The notes: generated by a model from the sequence alone, not told the origin. DNA of 17,081 nucleotides from Cyanobacteria bacterium Co-bin13 (GCA_014534385.1 JACVRP010000028.1:1-17081); one strand, 5' to 3'. Shown: positions 1-6,200, numbered from the stretch's first letter. Numbers and translations: made by a program.

Positions 1-1
1 C

Positions 2-196
2 CCAGACAATACGTTTGCCGGCTTTATCTACAGCCTGTCACAGCCCTTTGTAGCGCCCTTCTCCACTCTGTTTATCAGCCCTACCTTTGAGGGCAATACC
101 CACATCTTTGATGTGAATATTCTGGTGGCGATGGCTGCCTACCTGGTGCTGGCTCTGTTGGCTGTCTGGCTAGTGCGCCTGCTATCTAATCGATAG
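2..196 (+). CDS. YggT-like membrane protein, C-terminal part (partial)
   Basis: An open frame enters from the left edge and runs 64 codons to a TAG at 194-196. The readable part has a Ser-Leu-Ser-Gln-Pro-Phe-Val-Ala-Pro-Phe stretch followed by a hydrophobic C-terminal helix of about 20 residues ending in Arg-Leu-Leu-Ser-Asn-Arg. An amphipathic segment with paired prolines before a last membrane helix is typical of YggT-family integral membrane proteins; cyanobacterial members often carry an insert ending in a helix like this. The family has been linked to cell-division, osmotic and photosynthetic-membrane phenotypes, but the role here is unknown. The start codon and N-terminal half lie outside the window, so the assignment is tentative. 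Confidence 0.5.
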   Translation, partial: PDNTFAGFIYSLSQPFVAPFSTLFISPTFEGNTHIFDVNILVAMAAYLVLALLAVWLVRLLSNR

Positions 197-316
197 GCGG
201 TTGCCCCCCTACCTAGCCACTTCAAGAGCTGAAGCTTTGCCTTAGCCAGGACTTTAGCCGTGAATTGAGATGGGGCATAGTCTAATTGGAGCCGTTTCTC
301 CATCGTTTTTCACGCT

Positions 317-736
317 ATGGCTCCGATCTACCAGTACGAGTTCGTCGTGCCTAGCGAGGTCATCGACGAGAATAACCACATCAACAACGTTGCCTACGTG
401 CAGTGGATGCAGGATGTTGCGATCGCACATTCCAACCACGTCGGCGGCACTCAGGCTACGCAGCAGGTTGGAGCAACCTGGGTAGCCCGTTCCCACCAGA
501 TAGAGTACCTGCGGCCCGGATTTGCCGGCGACCGCCTTCGCATCCTCACCTGGATCGCCGACTTTCGCAAAGCCCGCTCACGGCGCAAGTACAAATTCCT
601 GAGGTTGGAAGACGATACCGTTCTGGCAACGGGAGAAACCGACTGGGTCTTTATCGACATCAAAACAGGACGGCCCCGATCAGTTCCCGAGGCCGTCCTA
701 TCCTGCTATGAGATTTTGACAGAATCAGAGCCTTAA
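317..736 (+). CDS. Acyl-CoA thioesterase, 4HBT/YbgC-like hotdog fold
   Basis: This 139-aa protein has the length and layout of a single hotdog-fold thioesterase, which hydrolyses acyl-CoA (or acyl-ACP) thioesters in the cytosol. Near the N-terminus (residues 14-31) it carries Val-Ile-Asp-Glu-Asn-Asn-His-Ile-Asn-Asn-Val-Ala-Tyr. This matches the family active-site segment, in which an Asp (here D17) lies a few residues ahead of a conserved His-x-Asn-Asn that opens the central helix. The rest is alternating beta strands, including a Gly-Glu-Thr-Asp-Trp-Val-Phe strand near residue 110, as expected for the fold. The ATG at 317 is the first in frame and places the motif at the usual distance; no clear Shine-Dalgarno precedes it. 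The gene stands alone on this strand after the YggT-like gene. Substrate chain type cannot be read from sequence. Confidence 0.85.
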   Translation: MAPIYQYEFVVPSEVIDENNHINNVAYVQWMQDVAIAHSNHVGGTQATQQVGATWVARSHQIEYLRPGFAGDRLRILTWIADFRKARSRRKYKFLRLEDDTVLATGETDWVFIDIKTGRPRSVPEAVLSCYEILTESEP

Positions 737-781
737 CCGGTTATAGCTGCTGATTGCGATCCGGCTGCGTTCCGGCATTCT

Positions 782-922
782 CTAATGGCTGGCCGCCTCT
801 TGGGCCTGATCAATGGCCCCGACAGGGGCAGTTTTGGCTGCCTCAGACTTCATGCCCTGAATGGCTAAAACGCCCACAATCGAAAAAGCCACCAAAAACC
901 CAACAGCCGTTAGTCCTCGCAT
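782..922 (-). CDS. Small single-pass membrane protein, 46 aa, unknown
   Basis: This short frame reads ATG at 922-920 to TAG at 784-782 and encodes 46 residues. Residues 1-22 form one hydrophobic helix (Met-Arg-Gly-Leu-Thr-Ala-Val-Gly-Phe-Leu-Val-Ala-Phe), followed by a short polar tail rich in Lys, Glu, Gln and Ala. It may be a membrane anchor or an uncleaved signal. Translation is supported by the sequence AAGGTGA at 928-934, an excellent Shine-Dalgarno match five bases ahead of the ATG. It lies 47 bases downstream of the lipoprotein gene on the same strand, so the two may be co-transcribed. I do not recognise the family. Its length puts it below common gene-calling cut-offs. A larger frame on the opposite strand here looks like a shadow. 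Confidence 0.55.
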   Translation of the reverse strand: MRGLTAVGFLVAFSIVGVLAIQGMKSEAAKTAPVGAIDQAQEAASH

Positions 923-927
923 TGTCG

Positions 928-934
928 TCACCTT
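928..934 (-). promoter_or_regulatory. Shine-Dalgarno for the 46-aa ORF
   Basis: Read on the minus strand the sequence is AAGGTGA, five bases before the ATG at 922. It is one of the better ribosome-binding sites in the window and is the main reason to accept the short gene. Confidence 0.55.
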
Positions 935-969
935 ACGGATAAAACGCTACCTAAGTTTAGCCTGCCTGT

Positions 970-1806
970 TTAGGGAATATCTATCTTTAGGGTGTAGACG
1001 GCGTTGCCCCGAGTTCCTCCAACAACAATCTGATAGTCCCCCGTTTGAGGCAGCAGCAGATCTTCGGAGGTGCTCTCCCGAGCTAGCACGTACCCGCTGG
1101 GCGAGATTACGTCAAAGACTGCATTATTTTCGGGGGAAGTGATGTTTAAGGCCATCTGTTGCCCTCCCTGAGCACTCACCCGGTAAACGTTGCGCTCACC
1201 CCGCGCCACGCCCCCTTCCAGCGTTGACGTAGAGGTTCCTGGCTCAAACTGCACCTGTTGAGAGTTTAGAGCGGTTGCCCCTTCCAGCAAATCAGCCGCT
1301 TCTAGGCCATCTGCGCCCACAAACCGCTCTTGAGCAGCGGCACAGTCAATCGCGGTAAATGTTTTCTGCTCGGTTTGGAGGGTCTCTGGGGTAGCTGTCC
1401 AGACTTCCTGGCTCTCCTGCACGTCGTACTCAATCCAGGTTGTAATGTCCATGGCAATTTGTCCCTCATCCAGCAGACCCTCTAGCTTTTGGGCATAGGA
1501 CGAGTAGTAACCCTCTGAGGCAGACTGAATCGTCACGCTGCTGTCTCCAGTGACGCTTTGGTTCTCCGCCACCGTCAAACGGATAACGCCATTGAGGTCC
1601 TCAGACTCAATTCCGTAGCAGTAGCGCCCTGGCGATAGAGCCGCCGAGTCGGAGCCAGAACTCGACTGAGCCTCTGTAGAGGCCGGAGCCGACGGCGAGG
1701 CAGAGCCTTGCTGGGGCTGATTTCTATTTGAGGATGGCGACGTGCAGCTTACCGTCATCAACGCCAGGCCAAGGGGTAGCGCACAAAAAGCTTTTACTGA
1801 AATCAT
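970..1806 (-). CDS. Predicted lipoprotein with PPC-like C-terminal domain
   Basis: The protein is 278 aa from the ATG at 1806; a TTG three codons upstream is in frame but less likely. Residues 1-20 are a signal peptide with a hydrophobic core, ending in Met-Thr-Val-Ser-Cys, a plausible lipobox with the lipidated Cys at residue 21. A low-complexity Ser/Pro/Gln/Ala linker follows to about residue 55, typical of surface lipoproteins. A central domain has paired Cys (in Arg-Tyr-Cys-Tyr-Gly and Ile-Asp-Cys-Ala-Ala). The last 80 residues resemble the bacterial pre-peptidase C-terminal (PPC-like) beta-sandwich: a Gly-Glu-Arg-Asn-Val-Tyr-Arg-Val strand, an Asn-Ala-Val-Phe-Asp-Val-Ile-Ser-Pro-Ser-Gly turn, and a closing Gly-Asp-Tyr-Gln-Ile-Val-Val-Gly-Gly. 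It is probably an envelope protein of unknown binding role. No catalytic motif was seen. Confidence 0.7.
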   Translation of the reverse strand: MISVKAFCALPLGLALMTVSCTSPSSNRNQPQQGSASPSAPASTEAQSSSGSDSAALSPGRYCYGIESEDLNGVIRLTVAENQSVTGDSSVTIQSASEGYYSSYAQKLEGLLDEGQIAMDITTWIEYDVQESQEVWTATPETLQTEQKTFTAIDCAAAQERFVGADGLEAADLLEGATALNSQQVQFEPGTSTSTLEGGVARGERNVYRVSAQGGQQMALNITSPENNAVFDVISPSGYVLARESTSEDLLLPQTGDYQIVVGGTRGNAVYTLKIDIP

Positions 1807-1964
1807 GAGAGACAAAAGACATTAAAGTCACTTCTATATATCCCTCATCGCGCTCCAGACGTTGCTTAACAAGGAATTGTCACACTGAAACTTTAAATAC
1901 AGTTAGTGTTAGAACTTAAAGATATGAGGCTTTAGGCGGTAGACAAAACAGCGGTCAAACTGAT

Positions 1965-1998
1965 GTTGAAAGCACCCCTTCAAAGGTCGGCTTTCAAC
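1965..1998. repeat. Inverted repeat, 9-bp arms
   Basis: GTTGAAAGC at 1965-1973 is the exact reverse complement of GCTTTCAAC at 1990-1998, with a 16-base loop. There is no T-tract after it on either strand, so it is more likely an operator or structured leader than a terminator. Confidence 0.6.
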
Positions 1999-2032
1999 TT
2001 TGGGAGCTACTTTTAGCCAGGGCTGGTGTACA

Positions 2033-2072
2033 GTTCTGCTGAAATAGAAAGATTTGTCTGAAATAGCAGAAC
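2033..2072. repeat. Inverted repeat with embedded direct repeat
   Basis: GTTCTGCT at 2033-2040 pairs exactly with AGCAGAAC at 2065-2072. The 9-base word CTGAAATAG occurs twice at its inner edges, at 2039-2047 and 2058-2066, 19 bases apart. A 19-base repeat period is close to two helical turns, which would suit a dimeric regulator; this is inference. Confidence 0.55.
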
Positions 2073-2180
2073 TTTTAGGCTTTTAGCCACTAATATCACC
2101 TATGCATCTCTCATAAGGAAGACTCGGGACATCTTGCTTGGTCTGAGATCTAAAGCCTCAGCGCTCGCTTGTTGGGCGCA

Positions 2181-2200
2181 AGGGAAGCAATCCCTTTTTT
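2181..2200 (+). terminator. Terminator-like hairpin in the STAND leader
   Basis: AGGGA (2181-2185) and TCCCT (2191-2195) form a short stem with a five-base loop, followed directly by five further T residues. This is an intrinsic-terminator shape on the plus strand, about 50 bases before the STAND start codon. The stem is short, so it could only be a weak terminator or an attenuator. An upstream CTTG at 2168-2171 could pair with CAAG at 2179-2182 and compete with this stem. Confidence 0.35.
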
Positions 2201-2252
2201 ACATCTGTAGGGTCTACTTTTTCCATCAGAGCGTCTATTACTGCTATGCCCC

Positions 2253-4406
2253 ATGTCAGGTGCCCCCATTTCTGTGCTCAACAATCTCCCTCGCCAAGGT
2301 ACAGCTCATTTCGTTGGCCGCAGCCAGGCTCTGCAACAGCTGCGACGTGAACTGCAGCATGGAGGGCGCGTCACCATTGCCCCAGCTAATGACTCACCCG
2401 GTGTTGGTAAAACAGAGCTAGCTCTGCAATACGCTCAGACCTACTGGAGAGAATACCCCGGCGGTATTTGCTGGATTAACGCTCAGGTGGGCCGTATTGA
2501 AGAACAGGTGCTTGAGTTCGTCAAATGCCAGCTGGGGCTAGAAGCGCCTTCAACCCTAGCCGGGGCTGTGCTTACGCTGCCGCAGCAGCTGGACTGGTGC
2601 TGGCAGCACTGGCAGCCAAACGAGCGGGCACTGATTGTGATTGATGAAGCGACTGATTTAGCTACCTGCCGTAGCGTGTTGCTGCCGCAGGCCAATCAGT
2701 TTCATATTATTGTGACGAGCCTGGAGCCAGATTTGGTTCCTCGCAGCTTTACTTTAGTGTTGGAAGAGCTGTCGGCTGCCGCCTCTTTCCAGCTCCTCTA
2801 CGCTGGTGAAGACGATGTTTCCCCAGAAAACACAGCGACAGCAGCGGCAGCAGATCTCTGCCAGTGGTCGGCCCTCCCGCTAACCCTCAAGCTTTTGGGC
2901 GCTTACCTGGTACAGCAGCCAGCGCCCTCTCTTGACCAAGTTCAGACGCAGCTAGCGGTGATTGAGCGACAGCAGGCCGCAGACGCGGGCTGCAGCGTTT
3001 ATTTTCAGGGGGCCGCTGGTTCCAAATTAAAAGCCGTTCTAGAGCTGATCTGGAAGGCTCTAGCGCCCGACGCTCAAAACGCGGCTGGCCTGCTTAGCCT
3101 CTTTGCGCCCGAGGCGATTCCCCTCGACCTGGCTGAGTGGACAATGCAGAGAGTAGTGGGTGAGGAGTATTGTCTCCAGCCCTCTCTCGAGCAGCTCAAG
3201 GCTTTTGCCTTGTTAGAGTCTGCCCAGGCTCCTGTGGCGGCGCTGGCGCTGCATCCGCTGGTCAGAACTTTTTTCCGTGAAAAGCTAGCGCTAGGGGCAG
3301 AAACAACGATTTCTCAGCAGGCTTTGGAGCAGGCTTTGGCTGCCGCTCTAGCGGGGATCGCCCGCCATATCCCTCAGGAGCTAACACCTGAGATGGTGAT
3401 GGCGCTGTCTCCTATTGCGGGCCATTTGGCGGCAGTCGTTCAGCACTCCCCTAACCGCTTGAGCGATGAGAATTTGATTTGGCCTTTTATTGGGTTAGGG
3501 CGGTTTTACCAGGCTCAGGGGCTTTTTAGTTTGGCTGAGCCCTGGTGGCAGGCTTGTCTAGCGGCTACCCGGCAGCGGTTTGGGGAGAATCACCCGGACG
3601 TGGCTTTTAGCTTAAATAACTTAGCGCTGATCTACCGGCAGCGGGGCTACGCCAAGCAGGCAGAGGCTCTTTACCAGCAGTTTATTGAGAAGATTGGCCA
3701 GCTGTTTGGGGAGGATCACCTAACCCTGGCGACGGGACTTAATAATCTGGCGGCCCTCTATCGATCTCAGGGGCGCTTAGAGGAAGCAGAGATACTCTAC
3801 CAGAAGGCTCTTTTGGAGGAGCAGCGTCTGCCCGAGGGCGACCATCTTTCGGTTGTCACCAGCTTAAACAACTTGGCAGAGCTCTATCGCTGCCAGGGTC
3901 GCTGCAGTGAGGCTGAGCCCCTATACCAAGAGGCTATGGCAATAGCTCAGCGATTATTTGGCAGTGAGCATGCAGTGGTTGCTACCTGCTTGAACAACCT
4001 GGCTCAGCTCTACTGTGTTCAGGAACGCTATAAAGAGGCCAAGGCTCTGCACCTGCGGGCGCTCAAGATGAGACAGCGACTTTTGGGGAAGGACCATGCT
4101 GCGATCGCAACTAGCCTGAACAACCTAGCCGAGCTTTACCGGAGTCAGAAGCACTACCGTAAGGCGGAAAAGCTTTATCTTCAGTCTCTAGAAATGACGA
4201 GGCGAATTTCTGGGGAGGAGCATCCAACCTTTGCCAGTGGCTTAAATAACCTGGGCGTTCTCTATGCTCGCCTGAGCCGTTTCGACCAGGCTATTAGCGT
4301 ACTGCAGCAGGCCCTAGACAAACAGCTGCGGCTGTTGGGAGAGGCCCACCCAGAGACCCAACGAACCCTACATAACCTAGAGAACGTGCGGTCAGCCAAG
4401 CCTTAA
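2253..4406 (+). CDS. STAND/NB-ARC-type NTPase with C-terminal TPRs, degenerate ATP site
   Basis: The 717-aa protein starts almost directly at the NTPase module (Phe-Val-Gly-Arg at 20-23), so it has no N-terminal effector domain. The P-loop at 47-54 reads Asp-Ser-Pro-Gly-Val-Gly-Lys-Thr: Lys53 and Thr54 are present but the first Walker A glycine is Asp. Walker B is Leu-Ile-Val-Ile-Asp-Glu (127-132). The sensor-1 position reads Val-Thr-Ser-Leu instead of the usual Thr-Thr/Ser-Arg, and the GLPL motif reads Ala-Leu-Pro-Leu (207-210). A winged-helix segment with Leu-His-Pro-Leu (about 280-340) follows. From about residue 408 there are seven 42-residue TPRs of the kinesin-light-chain style, most opening with Leu-Asn-Asn-Leu. 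STAND proteins are signalling switches whose TPRs sense ligands or partners. With altered ATP motifs and no effector, this may be a scaffold or need a separate partner. The ATG at 2253 gives the expected N-terminus. Confidence 0.88.
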   Translation: MSGAPISVLNNLPRQGTAHFVGRSQALQQLRRELQHGGRVTIAPANDSPGVGKTELALQYAQTYWREYPGGICWINAQVGRIEEQVLEFVKCQLGLEAPSTLAGAVLTLPQQLDWCWQHWQPNERALIVIDEATDLATCRSVLLPQANQFHIIVTSLEPDLVPRSFTLVLEELSAAASFQLLYAGEDDVSPENTATAAAADLCQWSALPLTLKLLGAYLVQQPAPSLDQVQTQLAVIERQQAADAGCSVYFQGAAGSKLKAVLELIWKALAPDAQNAAGLLSLFAPEAIPLDLAEWTMQRVVGEEYCLQPSLEQLKAFALLESAQAPVAALALHPLVRTFFREKLALGAETTISQQALEQALAAALAGIARHIPQELTPEMVMALSPIAGHLAAVVQHSPNRLSDENLIWPFIGLGRFYQAQGLFSLAEPWWQACLAATRQRFGENHPDVAFSLNNLALIYRQRGYAKQAEALYQQFIEKIGQLFGEDHLTLATGLNNLAALYRSQGRLEEAEILYQKALLEEQRLPEGDHLSVVTSLNNLAELYRCQGRCSEAEPLYQEAMAIAQRLFGSEHAVVATCLNNLAQLYCVQERYKEAKALHLRALKMRQRLLGKDHAAIATSLNNLAELYRSQKHYRKAEKLYLQSLEMTRRISGEEHPTFASGLNNLGVLYARLSRFDQAISVLQQALDKQLRLLGEAHPETQRTLHNLENVRSAKP

Positions 4407-4410
4407 AGCC

Positions 4411-4438
4411 AAAAAAAAGGGGTGAGGTAACCTCACCC
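4411..4438 (-). terminator. Strong hairpin with A-tract; minus-strand intrinsic terminator shape
   Basis: GGGTGAGGT (4420-4428) and ACCTCACCC (4430-4438) are exact reverse complements around one base. On the plus side the stem is preceded by eight A residues (4411-4418) and not followed by T residues. Read on the minus strand it is therefore a GC-rich hairpin followed by a U8 tract, the classic intrinsic terminator. It sits just after the STAND stop codon, so it would block leftward transcription into that gene and may also stabilise the STAND mRNA 3' end. Confidence 0.55.
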
Positions 4439-4696
4439 ACAAGACACAGGAGTTAAAGAGGAGATTACGACTACAGGCAAAGAGCTGGTTGGCAACTATT
4501 TCAATGATTGAAGCACCTGAGTGCGATCGGATGCTTTAGGTTCTTTAAGGAATTGCTAGAGCAGCAAGTCGCTTTTTGCGCCTAATCATTGATTAGAGTC
4601 AATCCAGATCAGCTATCTGATATAGCCAAATCTATGTCTATATTTCACCAGAAAAGTTCGAATTGCGCAACCCTGGGACTAGAAAAATCGACCTGT

Positions 4697-4730
4697 AGCA
4701 AAACTAAGCTTTGCAAAGCTTAGTTTTGCT
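4697..4730. repeat. Perfect 34-bp palindrome
   Basis: AGCAAAACTAAGCTTTG at 4697-4713 is followed directly by its exact reverse complement at 4714-4730. As RNA on either strand it makes a long hairpin, with a weakly U-rich 3' side (plus strand TTTTGCTTTA). It may be a bidirectional terminator, a protein-binding palindrome or a small mobile repeat. Confidence 0.75.
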
Positions 4731-4939
4731 TTACATTCAAGCCGTATTAAAAGGCCTTTACGATGGGCTGTCAGTCTATTTCGCAACACCTTTAATAGCC
4801 CTAAAAAGCGTGGATTACCTGTTCTGCGCCAATTAGCGAGCTGCCCTCACAAATTCATGGCACTGGTCAAACGGCTCAAGGCAGAACTGTACGATTGCCT
4901 TGGCCCTACAATGAACGTACTCAACTACCCTTAAAAAAT

Positions 4940-5155
4940 ATGCCTGTTGAAGCCGTCGGAAACCCACCTCCCGAAGCTGATCAACTCCGGTCTGCCCTGG
5001 AAAAACAGCTTCCCGATATCATTGCCAGCTTTAATCAAGTCCTGCGCGAGCAGTATGGTTTGTCAGGCATCAGCGTAGGCGGCTTCACGGTCGTTCCTGA
5101 GGGCGCTGTCCCTAGCACCGTCATCTGTGACCAGGAAAGCTGTTCCATTGAATAG
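4940..5155 (+). CDS. Small hypothetical protein, 71 aa, Cys-containing C-terminus
   Basis: I do not recognise this protein. From the ATG at 4940 it has 71 residues; an in-frame TTG at 4895 would add 15 residues without family character. No strong Shine-Dalgarno precedes either. The N-terminal half (about residues 10-37) looks like an amphipathic helix, with a run of Leu, Ile, Glu and Gln. The second half is Gly/Val-rich (Leu-Ser-Gly-Ile-Ser-Val-Gly-Gly-Phe) and ends in a short Cys-x4-Cys tail (Val-Ile-Cys-Asp-Gln-Glu-Ser-Cys-Ser-Ile-Glu). There is no signal peptide or membrane helix. It lies alone on the plus strand, facing a leftward operon. The codon pattern reads as coding, but the function is unknown. 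A modified-peptide precursor was considered, but no maturation genes are nearby. Confidence 0.5.
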   Translation: MPVEAVGNPPPEADQLRSALEKQLPDIIASFNQVLREQYGLSGISVGGFTVVPEGAVPSTVICDQESCSIE

Positions 5156-5219
5156 GTCAACGCTGTAAAGTCCTTTGCATCAACGGCCAAAGTAATTTAG
5201 CGGCCGTTATCCCCCTAGC

Positions 5220-5585
5220 TCAACGGGAGGCAACCAGAGCCACGCCGCATACAATCAGGCCTAGTCCCACTGCTCGGCCTAGGGAAATTGGTTCGTTGAA
5301 GACGAAATAGCCCACCAGCACCGAAATCAGATAGATCAAAGAAGCCGAGGGCGCAGCAACGGAGAGCTTTACCCGCGTCAGCAGCAGAATGTAGAGAACT
5401 GCTCCAACGCCATAGGCCATCAGTCCGGCGACTAGGGCAGGGGTAGTGGCAATCTTTAGAATATGGCCCAAGGCATTTTCTGAAGTAACCTCGCCTAGCT
5501 TGAGGGCCCCCAGCTTTAGAAAAAGCTGCCCTAGGGAGCTAGCTACCACAGCCATTAGCAGCAGTCCAAATTCCGCTAAGCTCAA
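5220..5585 (-). CDS. Single-domain EamA/DMT-superfamily membrane transporter
   Basis: The 121-aa protein has four hydrophobic helices (roughly 4-22, 41-67, 75-93 and 98-119) and matches a single EamA domain of the drug/metabolite transporter superfamily. The closing segment, Phe-Asn-Glu-Pro-Ile-Ser-Leu-Gly-Arg-Ala-Val-Gly-Leu-Gly-Leu-Ile, is the typical EamA signature between the last two helices. Proteins this size act as dimers in the inner membrane; relatives include small multidrug-resistance exporters and the ArnE/ArnF lipid flippases. The substrate is not evident. The start is probably the TTG at 5585: a stop codon lies two codons upstream, and the first ATG would remove part of helix 1. 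A GAGG about ten bases upstream could serve as ribosome-binding site. It follows ndk on the same strand, separated by 90 bases with a palindrome. Confidence 0.75.
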   Translation of the reverse strand: MSLAEFGLLLMAVVASSLGQLFLKLGALKLGEVTSENALGHILKIATTPALVAGLMAYGVGAVLYILLLTRVKLSVAAPSASLIYLISVLVGYFVFNEPISLGRAVGLGLIVCGVALVASR

Positions 5586-5639
5586 GGCTTAATTACCTCA
5601 GTGAATCAAAACAGTTTTCATCCTAGATGAAATCCCGTC

Positions 5640-5667
5640 GTAGAGACGCGACTAGTCGCGTCTCTAC
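5640..5667. repeat. GTAGAGACGCG-type 28-bp cyanobacterial palindrome
   Basis: GTAGAGACGCGACT (5640-5653) is followed directly by its exact reverse complement (5654-5667). Palindromes beginning GTAGAGACGCG with variable centres recur in intergenic DNA of Nostoc-type cyanobacteria, so this is probably a dispersed repeat. Lying between ndk and the EamA gene, it could also fold in their shared transcript. Confidence 0.75.
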
Positions 5668-5675
5668 AGGAAGGG

Positions 5676-6125
5676 TTACTCGTATAGCCAGCCCTTGAGG
5701 GTGGGCTCCCAAGACGCCAGTTCCTCAGGCTTGAACCAGAGGGCGATTTCGCTTTGGGCGGTTTCGGGCGCGTCAGAACCGTGGATGATATTGCGGCCAA
5801 TGGTCACGCCAAGGTCGCCCCGAATGGTTCCTGGTTCTGCGGTCAGCGGGTTGGTGGCCCCGATGATCTTGCGGGCTGAGGCAATTACGCCATCGCCTTC
5901 CCAGACCATTGCTACGACTGGGCCAGAGGTAATGAAGTCAACCAGGCCGGCAAAAAAGGGCCGCTCCCGGTGAACGCCGTAATGCTCCTCAGCCAGTTCA
6001 CGGGAAACTGCCATCAGTTTCAGGCCAACCAGGGTAAAGCCTTTGGTCTCAAAGCGGCGAATGATTTCTCCGACCAGGTTCCGCTGAACCCCATCGGGCT
6101 TAATCATCAAAAACGTCCGTTCCAC
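5676..6125 (-). CDS. ndk: Nucleoside diphosphate kinase
   Basis: This enzyme passes the gamma-phosphate of ATP to other nucleoside diphosphates through a phosphohistidine, balancing NTP and dNTP pools in the cytosol. The 149-aa length is standard. The opening Glu-Arg-Thr-Phe-Leu-Met-Ile-Lys-Pro-Asp-Gly-Val is the family N-terminus. The active site Asn-Ile-Ile-His-Gly-Ser-Asp places the phosphorylated histidine at H115. The Arg-Pro-Phe-Phe and Asn-Pro-Leu-Thr-Ala-Glu-Pro-Gly-Thr-Ile-Arg-Gly-Asp segments are intact. The start codon is GTG at 6125, with AGGA-type ribosome-binding sequence upstream. The EamA transporter lies downstream on the same strand, and a 205-aa membrane protein lies 172 bases upstream. 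Confidence 0.98.
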   Translation of the reverse strand: MERTFLMIKPDGVQRNLVGEIIRRFETKGFTLVGLKLMAVSRELAEEHYGVHRERPFFAGLVDFITSGPVVAMVWEGDGVIASARKIIGATNPLTAEPGTIRGDLGVTIGRNIIHGSDAPETAQSEIALWFKPEELASWEPTLKGWLYE

Positions 6126-6173
6126 AGATTCCTGCTCCTAAGGTGCATGATAAACCTTCTCTATGCTCAGAAA

Positions 6174-6200
6174 CGAGGTGTACCTTTGTAAAGCACCTCG
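6174..6200 (-). terminator. Hairpin between the 205-aa gene and ndk
   Basis: CGAGGTG (6174-6180) and CACCTCG (6194-6200) are exact complements with a 13-base loop. On the minus strand the stem is followed by only three T residues, so it is a weak terminator of the upstream 205-aa gene at best. It may instead be part of the ndk 5' leader, which begins about 50 bases further on. Confidence 0.35.

Larger units (their letters stand above)
1807..2252. promoter_or_regulatory. 446-base intergenic leader with structured repeats
   Basis: This gap separates the divergent lipoprotein and STAND genes. No convincing gene lies in it; the frame from 2134 that overlaps the STAND gene has no family features. 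It is AT-richer than its neighbours and contains two inverted repeats, a 9-base direct repeat and a small terminator-like hairpin, each listed separately. Promoters for both genes must lie here, but I could not place -35/-10 boxes with confidence. Confidence 0.6.
4407..4939. other. 533-base AT-richer intergenic region with palindromes
   Basis: No convincing gene was found between the STAND gene and the 71-aa gene. The longest short frame inspected is a 29-codon one at 4634-4723 that ends inside a palindrome and has no ribosome-binding site. The region is visibly AT-richer than its surroundings. It holds a strong hairpin at 4420-4438, small palindromes at 4582-4596 and 4744-4762, and the 34-base palindrome at 4697-4730. 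It could carry a decayed insertion or small RNAs, but neither is shown. Confidence 0.5.

Noticed and set aside
754..1142. Two plus-strand frames opposite the 46-aa gene and lipoprotein 3' end
   Set aside because: Biased composition, no ribosome-binding site and no recognisable features; they mirror the minus-strand genes.
2134..2421. 95-codon plus-strand frame overlapping the start of the STAND gene
   Set aside because: It runs in another frame through the leader and the conserved NTPase start and has no family features; the STAND frame explains the sequence.
3480..4400. Regular ~126-base repeats suggestive of a repeat array
   Set aside because: They are coding TPR units of 42 residues, with differing DNA; not CRISPR or non-coding tandem repeats.
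4650..4680. GTTCGAA word resembling a tRNA T-loop
   Set aside because: No acceptor, D or anticodon stems can be formed around it.
4634..4723. 29-codon plus-strand frame in the AT-rich gap
   Set aside because: No ribosome-binding site, and its end is created by the 34-base palindrome; most likely chance.
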